DNA of 39,161 nucleotides from an uncultured Clostridia bacterium (GCA_905235795.1 CAJOMS010000001.1:444-39604); one strand, 5' to 3'; shown: positions 22,514 through 31,836, counted from the stretch's first letter. Numbers and translations: made by a program. Notes: generated from the sequence alone by a model not told the origin.

Positions 22514-22855
22514 ATGATAGGTTTTTTAATTATTTTATTAGTAATTGGCATTGCTATTATGATCATTGTTCTTGGAAATAAAGCAATGTCTAAACACAAA
22601 AATGCGATGAAGCGTTGCGACAGTTGCGGAAAGCCGACATTGAATTACAAAGGCATCGTCAGTACATTTGGAGATGATGATTTTACAGGAGATACGGATT
22701 TCCGTGTGATAAAAGATCCTTCCGGAACAAAACATATAGATTTACCGGTCGATGTTCAGTGTCCGTATTGCGGAACAATAAACCATAAGACACTTTATAT
22801 AGCTTTGGACGGTCGCAAGTCGCTCGAACAGGCGGTAAAAGAGCAATATGTATAA
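22514..22855 (+). CDS. Membrane-anchored zinc-ribbon protein, unknown function
   Basis: A 113-aa protein with one N-terminal membrane helix (IGFLIILLVIGIAIMIIVLG) and a cytoplasmic part containing two Cys pairs, CDSCG and CPYCG, spaced as in zinc ribbons. The remainder (STFGDDDFTGDTDFRVI) is acidic. It overlaps the next gene by 8 nt, so the two proteins are probably made together and may interact at the membrane. I recognise no family beyond the zinc ribbon. Confidence 0.72.
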   Translation: MIGFLIILLVIGIAIMIIVLGNKAMSKHKNAMKRCDSCGKPTLNYKGIVSTFGDDDFTGDTDFRVIKDPSGTKHIDLPVDVQCPYCGTINHKTLYIALDGRKSLEQAVKEQYV

Positions 22856-24557
22856 TATGGAAAATATGTCTTTTAATGAGTACGTCAAGGATATTTTAAA
22901 TGGGCTTGATGAACTTGTTCCGCTTTTTACTGAATTAAAAAACGCATTTGATTACTCAAACAGGGATGATGATAAATTAAATTATTTTAATATTTGTTTA
23001 AACGCCAGCGATGATTTCATTAAAATGAAGATAAAGGAAATGGCGGATGAAATAGACCCTGTGCTGGCAGCGGAATTTCCACGCGATCGTCAATATGCTT
23101 ATGATAAGTTGGTTAATAAATACGGAAAAGAAAAAGCTGATTTTTATTTGGAAAAAGGTAGAGAGGTTATACAATCTCAAAGTACTGATGTATTAGAACA
23201 ACTTTTCAATGAAGAATATAATCTGTACCAAATAAGCGCTGTTTGTAGTTTAGGATACAAAAATCGCGTCGATGCTTTATTAAAGTTTCACGAAATATTT
23301 GTGGAAATTATAGAAAATAAAATAGAAAGCGATAAACCGGAAGATAGATTGATAATTGCACATTGTTTTATCATTTTTGTACGCATTATTGATGAGTATA
23401 TAAAATTACTCAATAATATCGGAAGTATCGAGACGTTTGAAAAAAAGAAAAATCTTACCGATCAAGTTGTTTTTCCGTATATAGACAGATTTACAAAGCA
23501 AAATATTGTTAAAACATCTAAATTTAAAGAAAAGCTCCCTTTACCTGATTACGTTCATCCTGCGGGCGATGGAGGCAGGCGAGGAAAGATGGCGTTTTTT
23601 GGCACGATAATGGGAATTGCCGGGTTTGTTTCGATTCCGGCGACTTATCTCGCTATCGCTGTAATAGTGTGTGCTTTGTCGGGCATAGATATAGCGGAAG
23701 TCTATGAAAATTGGCTTGGGATGTTTGGTTTAACAGGAAATTTTGAAAGTGCTTATGGGTTATTGTATGCGCTTGGTGGAATGATTGGAGGTATAATCGG
23801 CGGAATCAATATAGGGAAAGCCTCCGCAGAATCTGCGGCAAAAAAGAAATATAAAAAAGCTAACCGCGAAATCGTTCAAGAAAGAGAACGTTTGAAAGCA
23901 ATAAATGATCAAATAGAAAAAGATAACAATGCTTTAATTAACGAGTTTCTAACAAAATTAAAAGAAGGAGTGGATACCGAATTTATTTATTTTCTTTTTG
24001 AAAGAAAAGATCAAATTCAAGAAAAGTTATATGATCTAAGATCAAAATGTGTAAGGTTATATGATTACCCGGAAATGAGTTTTATTCCATATAATTATAG
24101 AACAGATGAAGAGGCAATACAAACAATGATTGACTATTTCAATGATAAGCGTGCAGATAATATCAAAGAGGCTATTAATCTTTATATTTCAGAAAAGGAA
24201 ACAAACGAGTATCGCCAACGCATGGAGTATATGCAAAAGCAAACGCTTGAAGAAGAACAACGCAAGACATATTACGAGCAACAGCAGGCAGAATCACAAC
24301 TTCGTATGGAAACAGAAAGATCTGAGTATTATCAACGAATGGAACAGCGACAAGAGGAGTATTATCAGCGTATGAAGGAAGAACAAGAAGAGGCTTTGAG
24401 TAATATGAAAAAAGCAGAAGCTGCGAGAGCAGAGGAGATTGAAAAACTGCGTACGGATGTTCTGCGAAGCGAACAAGAATTGCGCAATACGCGCGAAGAG
24501 CTGTGGCGCGCAAATAACGAAACAGAAAAGATAAGAAAAGAAATAGAAGGGAAATAA
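22848..24557 (+). CDS. Large coiled-coil membrane protein, unknown function
   Basis: A 569-aa protein. Residues 1-245 are helical and charged with no signal peptide. Two hydrophobic segments follow at about 249-277 (AFFGTIMGIAGFVSIPATYL) and 303-325 (Gly-rich, GGMIGGIIGGINIG). Residues 330-440 are charged helices, and 445-569 are a long coiled coil with repeated QRMEQRQEEYYQRMKEEQ-type units. Both ends should be cytoplasmic. A second ATG at 22857 is an alternative start. Its codon use is more AT-rich than the neighbouring hydrogenase genes, consistent with transfer. Together with the zinc-ribbon protein and XRE repressor it forms a compact accessory module; a stress or defence role is only a guess. 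Confidence 0.75.
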   Translation: MYNMENMSFNEYVKDILNGLDELVPLFTELKNAFDYSNRDDDKLNYFNICLNASDDFIKMKIKEMADEIDPVLAAEFPRDRQYAYDKLVNKYGKEKADFYLEKGREVIQSQSTDVLEQLFNEEYNLYQISAVCSLGYKNRVDALLKFHEIFVEIIENKIESDKPEDRLIIAHCFIIFVRIIDEYIKLLNNIGSIETFEKKKNLTDQVVFPYIDRFTKQNIVKTSKFKEKLPLPDYVHPAGDGGRRGKMAFFGTIMGIAGFVSIPATYLAIAVIVCALSGIDIAEVYENWLGMFGLTGNFESAYGLLYALGGMIGGIIGGINIGKASAESAAKKKYKKANREIVQERERLKAINDQIEKDNNALINEFLTKLKEGVDTEFIYFLFERKDQIQEKLYDLRSKCVRLYDYPEMSFIPYNYRTDEEAIQTMIDYFNDKRADNIKEAINLYISEKETNEYRQRMEYMQKQTLEEEQRKTYYEQQQAESQLRMETERSEYYQRMEQRQEEYYQRMKEEQEEALSNMKKAEAARAEEIEKLRTDVLRSEQELRNTREELWRANNETEKIRKEIEGK

Positions 24558-24612
24558 GATTTTCTTATAGTGAATTGTAAAGTGCTAAACTTGTATAATT
24601 CAAATCGCATAA

Positions 24613-24648
24613 AAACGCCGCCTGCAAAGATTTTGCAGGCGGCGTTTC
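24613..24648. terminator. Terminator, mainly for glyS (minus strand)
   Basis: AAACGCCGCCTGCAAA and TTTGCAGGCGGCGTTT form a long perfect stem (about 16 bp). A T run follows on the minus strand, about 70 nt after the glycyl-tRNA synthetase stop; on the plus strand it can also end the coiled-coil gene transcript. Confidence 0.82.
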
Positions 24649-24717
24649 TGCCGTTTGTTTAGTTAAATATACAGTACGCAGCTTATACGGCAGAGGGTGG
24701 TGTCAAATAGAATGCGG

Positions 24718-26100
24718 TCAGTTAAAAATTATTCTTTCCGCAATAAAGTTATCAAGCTCGGCTATGGGCAGACGAATCTGTTCCATCGTGTCGCGGTCGC
24801 GCACGGTAACGGTGTTATCTTCCAAAGTGTCGAAATCTATCGTTATGCAGTAAGGCGTGCCTATTTCGTCCTGTCTGCGGTAGCGTTTGCCGATAGAGCC
24901 TGCCTCGTCGTAAGTTACCATAAACTTTTTGGAAAGTTGCGCGTACACTTCGTTTGCCTTTTCCGAAAGGTTCTTTTGCAGGGGAAGAATTGCCGCTTTA
25001 TAAGCCGCAACGGCAGGGTGGAAGTGCATTACCACGCGCGTATCGCCGCCTTCGAGCTGTTCTTCGTCGTAAGCCTCCGAAAGGGTGGCGAGCATCAATC
25101 TGTCCGCACCGATAGAATATTCGATTACGTAAGGTATATACTTTTCGTTGGTGATGGGGTCGTTGTAAAGCATAGCTTTGCCCGAATATTCCTGATGGCG
25201 AGAGAGGTCGTAATCCGTGCGGTTGTGTATGCCGTTGAGTTCCGACCAGCCCATCGGGAACAAATATTGTATATCGCACGCCGCTTTTGCGTAGTGCGCG
25301 AGTTTATCGTGATCTTTAAACCTTAAATGTTCGGGCTTAAAGCCGAGAGAGATAAGAAAGTCAAACGCCTTTTTCTTGAATTGCTCGTAATACTCGGTAT
25401 CCGTTCCTTCCTTGCAGAACCATTGATGCTCCATCTGTTCGAACTCGATAGTTCTGAAAATAAAGTTGCCGGGCGTTATCTCGTTTCTGAAAGCCTTACC
25501 TATCTGAGCTATACCGAACGGGACTTTTGCACGCGTCGTGCGCTGAACGTTCTGGAAGTTTACGAATTCGCCCTGCGCCGTTTCCGGACGGAGATATATG
25601 ACGTTCTGGCTCTCCTCCGTAACTCCGCGCGACGTTTTAAACATAAGGTTGAACTGGCGAATAGGCGTCCAATTGAAGTTGCCGCAACGGGGGCAAGTAA
25701 CGTGATTTTCCGCGATATAGGCCTCCATTTGCTCGTTAGTCATCAAATCCGGATTTACCGCGCCCTTAGAAAACGCCTCGATAAGGTTATCCGCACGGTG
25801 GCGGGATTTACACTCTTTGCAGTCCATTTGCGGATCCGAGAAGGAAGTGGTGTGGCCGCTTGCTTCCCACACGCGCGAGTTCATAAGTATAGCCGCGTCA
25901 ACGCCGAAGGAATTGTGATTTTCCTGCACAAAACGCTTCCACCAAGCGCGTTTTAAATTATTTTTTATCTCAACGCCTACGGGGCCGTAGTCCCAGGTGT
26001 TGCCCATTCCGCCGTAAATTTCGCTGCCGGGAAAGATTATGCCCCTCGACTTGCAAAGATTTACTATTTTGTCCATAGTTACCGTGCTTTTTTCATCCAT
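24718..26100 (-). CDS. glyS: Glycyl-tRNA synthetase, single-chain (alpha2) type
   Basis: This class II synthetase charges tRNA-Gly. The 460-aa product is the single-chain archaeal/eukaryal-like type found in many Firmicutes. It starts with [20 protein letters not shown] and [13 protein letters not shown], has the paired Cys motifs CKEC and CPRCG of a zinc site, motif 2 around [19 protein letters not shown], and a C-terminal anticodon-binding domain ([18 protein letters not shown]). AGAGG lies upstream of ATG 26100. No T-box leader is visible in the short divergent gap, so it is apparently not tRNA-regulated by that means. Confidence 0.95.
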   Translation of the reverse strand: MDEKSTVTMDKIVNLCKSRGIIFPGSEIYGGMGNTWDYGPVGVEIKNNLKRAWWKRFVQENHNSFGVDAAILMNSRVWEASGHTTSFSDPQMDCKECKSRHRADNLIEAFSKGAVNPDLMTNEQMEAYIAENHVTCPRCGNFNWTPIRQFNLMFKTSRGVTEESQNVIYLRPETAQGEFVNFQNVQRTTRAKVPFGIAQIGKAFRNEITPGNFIFRTIEFEQMEHQWFCKEGTDTEYYEQFKKKAFDFLISLGFKPEHLRFKDHDKLAHYAKAACDIQYLFPMGWSELNGIHNRTDYDLSRHQEYSGKAMLYNDPITNEKYIPYVIEYSIGADRLMLATLSEAYDEEQLEGGDTRVVMHFHPAVAAYKAAILPLQKNLSEKANEVYAQLSKKFMVTYDEAGSIGKRYRRQDEIGTPYCITIDFDTLEDNTVTVRDRDTMEQIRLPIAELDNFIAERIIFN

Positions 26101-26167
26101 GATAGCTTATAACCTCTGTTTTTCATTCAAAGCTATTTTATAAAAAAAAACGGATAAAGTCAAGTAA

Positions 26168-26201
26168 TTTGATTTGAAAAAATCAAACCTTATGTTACAA
26201 T
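26168..26201 (+). promoter_or_regulatory. Promoter of the small unknown gene, with inverted repeat
   Basis: TTGAAA (26174-26179), a 16-nt spacer and TACAAT (26196-26201). TTTGATTT (26168-26175) and AAATCAAA (26180-26187) form an 8-bp inverted repeat around the -35 box. The leader is about 85 nt and contains a four-codon ORF (ATG 26231, stop 26243-26245) with an AGGAG site. Confidence 0.5.
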
Positions 26202-26293
26202 TTAATTACGAGGTATATAGGAGAGTTTTTATGAAAAAAATATAATCCACATAAGAAGCAGTGAGCTTTATTATTAGGATTAGGAGATATACT

Positions 26294-26611
26294 ATGATAG
26301 AAGTTAAAATTTCTTACAAACAAGGTTGCGTGCTTTACTACGTTATGTATTGCGAAGAAGGCGTTTTTGAGGGCGGCGTCGATAACAAATTCCGCCTTTT
26401 CGTCGCGCCCGATTGCCCATACAAAGAGCTTATGTTGCGCGCACTCATAAACAAGTGCATGGATACGCCCTTTCAACACTTCACCACCGACGACGTTTGG
26501 GGAATGAAACTTGAAAGATTCGGTTTCCACGTGGAGACCGAAGACGGCAAAGAGGTTTACGCTGCCGCCGCGCAGGACTTAAAACTCCCCGGCGATTGCG
26601 GAGATCATTAA
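26294..26611 (+). CDS. Hypothetical protein (105 aa)
   Basis: A soluble 105-aa protein beginning MIEVKISYKQGCVLYYVMYC, with a mixed alpha/beta pattern, Cys12 and Cys20, and DDVWGMKLERFGFHVETEDG near the C-terminus. ATG 26294 is chosen because TAGGAGAT lies 8 nt upstream; the frame extends further 5' without a ribosome site. It is between divergent glyS and bioY and stands alone. I do not recognise a family. Confidence 0.65.
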   Translation: MIEVKISYKQGCVLYYVMYCEEGVFEGGVDNKFRLFVAPDCPYKELMLRALINKCMDTPFQHFTTDDVWGMKLERFGFHVETEDGKEVYAAAAQDLKLPGDCGDH

Positions 26612-26660
26612 TTTCGACGTTTAAACCGTGCCCGCACAATCTTTTGCAACGGAAATTTTT

Positions 26661-26717
26661 AAATGTCAACCATAATCATAAAAAATAGTTGACATTTATT
26701 TTATTTGCGTTTATAAT
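26661..26717 (+). promoter_or_regulatory. bioY promoter with BirA-type operator
   Basis: AAATGTCAAC (26661-26670) and GTTGACATTT (26688-26697) are exact 10-bp inverted halves with 17-nt spacing, matching the form of Firmicutes BirA operators (GTTAAC/GTTGAC-type halves). The right half contains the -35 TTGACA (26689-26694); a 17-nt spacer leads to TATAAT (26712-26717), which is 6 nt from ATG 26724. BirA bound with biotinyl-AMP would block transcription. Confidence 0.8.
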
Positions 26718-26723
26718 TAAGGC

Positions 26724-27302
26724 ATGAGTAAAACGGAAGTAACGAAAGAGAAGAAAAGTGTTGACGTTGGCAAAAGCGTGGCGTATATAGCTATATGCGT
26801 AGCGCTTATGGCGGTGTGCGCGTGGCTTACGGTGCCCATGCCGGCGCCCTTCGTGCAATTTACCATGCAAACGTTTGCGGTATTTTTCACGATACTGCTT
26901 TTAGGTGAGAAAAGGGCGACTATTGCCATTGCGGCGTACGTATTGCTCGGGCTTGCGGGCGTACCCGTGTTTTCGAAATTTACGGCAACCTCCGCGCTTT
27001 TGGGCAGCACGGGCGGATATATAGTAGGCTTTTTGTTTATTCCGCTGTTTTCGTTTCTAGCGGGGCTTTTGCCAATAAATAAAAAGGTTGCGCAAATAAT
27101 AGGTCTTTCAGCCGGGCTTGTAGTGTGTTACGCGTTCGGAACGGCGTGGTTCGTTGTACTATATACGGTAAACAACGGCGGAATATCTTTTTGGCAGGCG
27201 CTTACGTTGTGCGTTATCCCGTATATTTTGCCTGACGCCTTAAAAATGGCGCTTGCGTTTTTTTTGGCGCCTAAGATAAAAAAGGCGGTAAAACTCGATT
27301 AA
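26724..27302 (+). CDS. bioY: BioY, biotin transporter substrate-binding membrane protein
   Basis: BioY is the S-component of an ECF-type biotin importer, working alone or with a shared EcfAA'T module. The 192-aa product has about six membrane helices and the family pattern: LMAVCAWLTVPMPAPFVQFT near the N-terminus, AYVLLGLAGVPVFSKF, and GGYIVGFLF. The N-terminal 18 residues are charged and cytoplasmic. The ATG directly follows the -10 box by 6 nt, so the mRNA is probably leaderless. The BirA-type operator ties it to the birA gene 9.6 kb upstream. Confidence 0.93.
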   Translation: MSKTEVTKEKKSVDVGKSVAYIAICVALMAVCAWLTVPMPAPFVQFTMQTFAVFFTILLLGEKRATIAIAAYVLLGLAGVPVFSKFTATSALLGSTGGYIVGFLFIPLFSFLAGLLPINKKVAQIIGLSAGLVVCYAFGTAWFVVLYTVNNGGISFWQALTLCVIPYILPDALKMALAFFLAPKIKKAVKLD

Positions 27303-27352
27303 ATTAAAGTTTTACAATGGGTACTCGCAAAAAATTTAATTTTTAAAATCTA

Positions 27353-27394
27353 AAAACAGTCGGGATCGAGTAATTCGATTTCGGCTGTTTTTAA
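27353..27394 (+). terminator. Terminator after bioY
   Basis: AAAACAG and CTGTTTTT flank further paired bases (CGGGATCGA with TCGATTTCG) around a short loop, followed by T residues. Confidence 0.65.
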
Positions 27395-27474
27395 TCGTTT
27401 ATTCACCGGATATACGTCGGCATAACTTACCGTGTTTTCGGCGGAACGAGTCGCTAAAAAATAAAAATTTTTGA

Positions 27475-27503
27475 TTGACGAAAAAGGCTTAAAGGTATAT
27501 AAT
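27475..27503 (+). promoter_or_regulatory. trkA promoter
   Basis: TTGACG (27475-27480), a 17-nt spacer and TATAAT (27498-27503). Confidence 0.7.
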
Positions 27504-27538
27504 AATATATACATTCGGTTTTTAACGGGAGTTTGTTA

Positions 27539-28912
27539 ATGAAGATAATCATAGTAGGTTGCGGGAAAATCGGAAAGACTATAATTTCCAGTCTGCTTAA
27601 AGAGAATCACGACGTGCTTGCAATGGATATCAATCCTGCAGTTGTCGAGGAAGTGACCAACGTTTACGACGTAATGGGCATTTGCGGCAACGGTACCGAA
27701 TACGAAACGCTTAAAGAAGCGGGTGTGGATAAGGCGGATATATTCGTGGCGGCAACTAATTCGGACGAAGTGAATATGTTGAGCTGCTACGTGGCGCATT
27801 GTATGCATGCAAAACATACCATAGCCCGCATACGAAACAGCGGAAACAATAGCGTCATAGGGCTTGCGTTTATGAAAAAACAGCTTTCGCTTTCCCTTTC
27901 CATAAATCCGGAATTGCAGGCTGCAAAGGCAATTTACAACATAATTAAGCTCCCTTCGGCAACCAAGGTCGAAATGTTCAGCAGTAACCGTTTTGAGATG
28001 ATAGAGCTTGTTTTAAAAGAAGAATCTCATCTCGACGGCATGACCTTGATCGACTTAAGAAAGAACATAAAACAAAACTTTTTGGTTTGCGCCGTCAGCC
28101 GCGATGGAAAAGTATATATTCCTCAGGGCAATTTTAAACTTAAAAACGGGGACAAGATAGGTATTATCGCCTCCGGTAAGGATGCGCCCAAGTTGCTCAA
28201 AGCGTTCGGCGTACAGCATAAGCCCGTGCACAACGTTATTATAATAGGTGCGGGCAAAACTTCGACCTACCTTGCGGAAATGCTGGTAGAGGACAAGATA
28301 GGCGTAAACGTAATAGAGATAGACGAAAAGCGTTGTACGGAAATGTGCGAAAAAGTTCCTTCGGCAACGGTCATTCACGGCAACGGCATGAGTCAGGACG
28401 TGCTTTTGGAAGAAGGCGTGGAAACGGTGGACGCGTTCGTTGCGCTTACCGGTCGGGACGAAGAAAATATACTTATATCCTTCTACGCCATGTCGCAAAA
28501 GAACCCGAAGGTAATATGCAAAGTAAACGGAGAAGAACTTTCGGATATTGCCGAAGATTTAGGGCTTGAATGTATAATTTCACCCAAAAAGATAATTGCC
28601 GATATAATCGTGCAATATGCTCGCGCGCTTAAAAATTCCGAGGGAAGCAAGGTAGAAATGCTTTACAGCTTGCTTAACGGTCAGATAGAGGCTTTGGAAT
28701 TTAACGTTTTGCCGGATTTCGAATTTTGCAACATACCCCTTAAAAGGCTAAAATTCAAAGATAACGTATTGCTTGCCGGCATAGTGCGCGGCACCGAAAC
28801 GATAATTCCGAACGGCGAAGACAGCATTATTGCAGGCGACAGGGTGATAATAATTGCCGTCGGTAAAACGATATACACGCTTGGCGACGCCATTAAGGAG
28901 ACTGCCAAATGA
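27539..28912 (+). CDS. trkA: TrkA, K+ uptake regulatory NAD-binding protein
   Basis: TrkA is the cytoplasmic gating subunit of the Trk K+ importer. The 457-aa product is a tandem RCK protein: RCK_N (MKIIIVGCGKIGKTI, a GxGxxG Rossmann motif), RCK_C, a second RCK_N (VIIIGAGKTSTYLAEML) and a second RCK_C. I chose ATG 27539 because it begins the Rossmann strand and a GGGAG site lies upstream; TTG 27533 is also in frame. The stop overlaps the trkH start (ATGA), so the two subunits are co-translated. Confidence 0.94.
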   Translation: MKIIIVGCGKIGKTIISSLLKENHDVLAMDINPAVVEEVTNVYDVMGICGNGTEYETLKEAGVDKADIFVAATNSDEVNMLSCYVAHCMHAKHTIARIRNSGNNSVIGLAFMKKQLSLSLSINPELQAAKAIYNIIKLPSATKVEMFSSNRFEMIELVLKEESHLDGMTLIDLRKNIKQNFLVCAVSRDGKVYIPQGNFKLKNGDKIGIIASGKDAPKLLKAFGVQHKPVHNVIIIGAGKTSTYLAEMLVEDKIGVNVIEIDEKRCTEMCEKVPSATVIHGNGMSQDVLLEEGVETVDAFVALTGRDEENILISFYAMSQKNPKVICKVNGEELSDIAEDLGLECIISPKKIIADIIVQYARALKNSEGSKVEMLYSLLNGQIEALEFNVLPDFEFCNIPLKRLKFKDNVLLAGIVRGTETIIPNGEDSIIAGDRVIIIAVGKTIYTLGDAIKETAK

Positions 28913-30360
28913 ACCACAAAATGATCATACACACCATCGGGCAAGTCCTTTTGGTCGAGGCGGCGTTGTTGCTCTTGCCGGTGTTCGTATCGCTGTTATA
29001 CGCAGAGTGGTGGGGAGCGGGTTCGCTGCTTATATCGGCGGCTATTTCGCTCGTTTGCGGGGCGGTGCTCACCCTTTTAACAAAAAAAAGAAAACACTCT
29101 ATTTACGCCAAAGAAGGGCTGATAATCGTTTCGCTCGCCTGGATTGCCGTCTCGTTAGTAGGGGCGTTGCCGTTTGTTATAAGCGGGGCGATTCCCTCGT
29201 ATATAAACGCGCTGTTTGAAACGGTAAGCGGCTTTACCACTACCGGTGCTACCATACTCTTGGACAATCAGATAGAGAGCATGGGGCACGGATTACTGTT
29301 TTGGCGAAGCTTTACCCATTGGATAGGGGGTATGGGCGTACTCGTTTTCGTTATGGCGATAATTTCGCGCACGCCGGACAGAACTATGAACATTCTCCGC
29401 GCGGAGATGCCCGGACCGATAGTCGATAAACTTGTTCCACGCGCAAAAGATACCGCTAAAATTCTTTATTTTATTTATATAGGGCTTACGCTCTTGCTTA
29501 TAATTTTGTTGCTTGCAGGCGGTATGCCTCTGTTCGACAGCGTCGTTTACGCCATGGGCACGGCAGGTACGGGCGGCTTTGGCATAAAAGCTGATAGCTT
29601 GGCAAGTTATAACCACTATCTGCAGTGGGTGATAACCATGTTTATGCTGCTTTTCGGCGTAAACTTCAACATTTATTATCTCATACTGATACGCAAATTC
29701 AATCAGGCTTTCAAAAGTCACGAATTCTGGACGTATGTTTGCATCTTCTTAGTTGCGGCAACGCTCGTTACGGTCAGCATTTACCCCATATATAAAAACG
29801 TCGGTGAAGCAATAAGGCTTTCGTGTTTTCAGGTTTCGTCGCTGCTCACCACTACGGGATATTCGGTGGCGGATTTCACCGCTTGGGATGCCCAGCTCGC
29901 CAAAACTCTGCTAATAATTTGCATGTTCATAGGCGGGTGTGCGGGTTCTACGGCAGGCGGCTTTAAAGTATCAAGGTTGGTAATACTGTTTAAAAAAGTC
30001 TGCAACGACCTTAAAAAAGTCCTTCATCCTCGTGCGACTTCCGTGGTAAAGTTTGAAGGGAAAGTGGTTGACGACACGGTGCTCAGCAGCCTTGCCACCT
30101 ATGCGGCAGTGTATATTATGTCGTTCATTACAATACTTATATTACTGTCTTTAGAGGCGAATTTCAGCTTTGAGGCAAACTTTACGGCGGCGGCGTCTTG
30201 CTTTAACAACATCGGTCCTATTTACGACGTTGCAAGCGGCACGTTTACCGATTATTCCGCCCTTTCAAAGATAGTTCTTATCTTTGCGATGCTGCTGGGA
30301 AGGTTGGAGATATATCCGTTACTTCTCACTGCAAATCCTTACACCTGGATAAAGAAATAG
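28909..30360 (+). CDS. trkH: TrkH/KtrB-family K+ transporter membrane subunit
   Basis: A 483-aa integral membrane protein with four M1-P-M2-like repeats. Pore loops with the expected Gly residues are visible, including SGFTTTGATIL, GTAGTGGFGI and LLTTTGYSVADF. It forms the K+ channel-like pore gated by TrkA. The fusion-type frame overlap with trkA supports a bicistronic unit. It ends before the TerB-like gene, which has its own ribosome site. Confidence 0.94.
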   Translation: MNHKMIIHTIGQVLLVEAALLLLPVFVSLLYAEWWGAGSLLISAAISLVCGAVLTLLTKKRKHSIYAKEGLIIVSLAWIAVSLVGALPFVISGAIPSYINALFETVSGFTTTGATILLDNQIESMGHGLLFWRSFTHWIGGMGVLVFVMAIISRTPDRTMNILRAEMPGPIVDKLVPRAKDTAKILYFIYIGLTLLLIILLLAGGMPLFDSVVYAMGTAGTGGFGIKADSLASYNHYLQWVITMFMLLFGVNFNIYYLILIRKFNQAFKSHEFWTYVCIFLVAATLVTVSIYPIYKNVGEAIRLSCFQVSSLLTTTGYSVADFTAWDAQLAKTLLIICMFIGGCAGSTAGGFKVSRLVILFKKVCNDLKKVLHPRATSVVKFEGKVVDDTVLSSLATYAAVYIMSFITILILLSLEANFSFEANFTAAASCFNNIGPIYDVASGTFTDYSALSKIVLIFAMLLGRLEIYPLLLTANPYTWIKK

Positions 30361-30418
30361 CCTGTTTTTAGATACTTGGCTAATTGGTTTATAAATATAA
30401 TTTTAAAGGAGAAAAAAA

Positions 30419-30871
30419 ATGTTTGAATTCGAAAAAATCTGTCATGACGTAGAAAAAATGGACCCCATTACTTATTCGGCCTTAGTTGCCGAAAAGAGTA
30501 AGGACGTAATTGCCGGCCTCGTTGATATTACCGAGGGCGGTTTATCCGGTATAGCTATTTACACCGGTTTGGTATTCGGTGCGATAGTAAGTGACGGAAA
30601 AATTTCCGAAGAGGAATTTTTGCTTATCGAACCTCTGCTTTCACTCTCGCTTGGCGAAAGAGTTACTTACGACGACGCTAAGGCGATGATGAAGTATTAT
30701 AAAAAGGATTCCAAAGAGTACAAAAAATTCGTTGACGCGGCAGTTGATCTGTTCGGCGAAATTTCCGAAGATTTAAAGGCGGATATCGTTACCGTATGCA
30801 TGCTCATCTGCGGAATCGACGGAAAGATTTCTCACAAAGAAAAAGTTTGGCTTAAACAGCTTATTAAATAA
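30419..30871 (+). CDS. TerB-like domain protein
   Basis: A 150-aa acidic, helical protein with two copies of a DGKIS motif (VSDGKISEEEFLLI and GIDGKISHKEKVWL), the pattern of TerB/DjlA-type tellurite-resistance domains, whose Asp/Glu residues may bind metal. No membrane segment is clear, although GLSGIAIYTGLVFGAIV is hydrophobic. AAAGGAG precedes the ATG. It follows trkH but with its own leader, so co-regulation is uncertain. Precise role unknown. Confidence 0.65.
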   Translation: MFEFEKICHDVEKMDPITYSALVAEKSKDVIAGLVDITEGGLSGIAIYTGLVFGAIVSDGKISEEEFLLIEPLLSLSLGERVTYDDAKAMMKYYKKDSKEYKKFVDAAVDLFGEISEDLKADIVTVCMLICGIDGKISHKEKVWLKQLIK

Positions 30872-30996
30872 GAGGAATATTTTTGCGGCTTAATTTGTAG
30901 TATTTGAGGGTGTCTAATAAAAATTTTTAGTGAGAACGGAATGTTTAAGAAACTTAAAAAAATTTAATTCTTCAATGACCACGGCTGAAAAAAATA

Positions 30997-31836
30997 GTGT
31001 TTTACGTGGTTTACGCCTCTTTGATAGCGTCGCTGATATTCGTAATAGTAAAGTTGATAATCTCCCCAATACAAGGCGATGATTACGAAAGGGTAAAATC
31101 CGACTATCTATTGACTTTACTTCAATGCATTGCGGCGCTTTTGGTGATGCACATACCTATTATTTTAGAGGTAAGGTTTCAGCTCGACGTACCTTCCGGC
31201 ATGACTATTTTGTTTATAGTTTTCCTTTATGCCGCCGTGTATTTGGGCGAATTCAGAAGTTTTTACTATAAGTTTGCACATTGGGATACGATTCTGCACG
31301 CCATAAGCGGCTTTATGGCGGGCGCGGCGAGTTTTTCTTTGATAAGTTATCTCGCCAATTCCGAAATTATAAAACTAAGGCCTTCGCTGGTAGCTGTGTT
31401 TGCCTTTTGTTTTGCCGTAACTATAGGTGCCCTGTGGGAGATTTACGAGTTCGCTTGGGATAGCTTAGCCAACCTGAATATGCAAAAATACGCCGATGAA
31501 TTAGGCAATGTTTATTCGGGCAGGGTTGCGCTTGCAGACACGATGTTGGATATAATAGTCGACACCATCGGCGCCGCCGTAATTTCCATAATCGGCTATA
31601 TTTCCATCAAATTCGATAAAAGATGGATAGAAAAACTTATAGTAAAGAAACAAAGCAGTAAAGTTCCCGACGTCTCTACCGACCTTGTGGCGACAGAGGG
31701 GACGCCCGTTGAAATTTCTGCCGAAGCAGCAGTTTCCGCCGAAACGCCTTCTGAAGAATCGTCGTTTTTAGGGGAAAATACCCCTGCAGAAACTAATTCC
31801 GTCGAAGAAGAATCTTCGGCAGAAAAACTATCTTAA
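30997..31836 (+). CDS. DUF2238-like multi-pass membrane protein
   Basis: A 279-aa protein with about six membrane helices and the family motifs HWDTILHAISGF, GALWEIYEFAWDSL and DTMLDIIVDTIGA, whose His/Asp/Glu residues suggest a membrane metal or enzyme site. The last 60 residues are an acidic Glu/Ser/Thr tail (ETPSEESSFLGENTP), likely cytoplasmic. The start is uncertain: GTG 30997 is the first possibility after an in-frame stop but lacks a clear ribosome site. An eight-codon ORF with ATG 30941 lies just upstream in another frame, so a frameshift near the A-run is possible. Function unknown. Confidence 0.7.
   Translation: MFYVVYASLIASLIFVIVKLIISPIQGDDYERVKSDYLLTLLQCIAALLVMHIPIILEVRFQLDVPSGMTILFIVFLYAAVYLGEFRSFYYKFAHWDTILHAISGFMAGAASFSLISYLANSEIIKLRPSLVAVFAFCFAVTIGALWEIYEFAWDSLANLNMQKYADELGNVYSGRVALADTMLDIIVDTIGAAVISIIGYISIKFDKRWIEKLIVKKQSSKVPDVSTDLVATEGTPVEISAEAAVSAETPSEESSFLGENTPAETNSVEEESSAEKLS

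Noticed and set aside
24697-25956. Two long plus-strand open frames (209 aa each) antisense to glyS
   Set aside because: They are mirror frames caused by the codon bias of a conserved synthetase; they lack ribosome sites and sensible protein character.
26101-26293. T-box leader for glycyl-tRNA synthetase
   Set aside because: The gap before the divergent promoter is too short, and no T-box sequence or antiterminator/terminator pair is visible.
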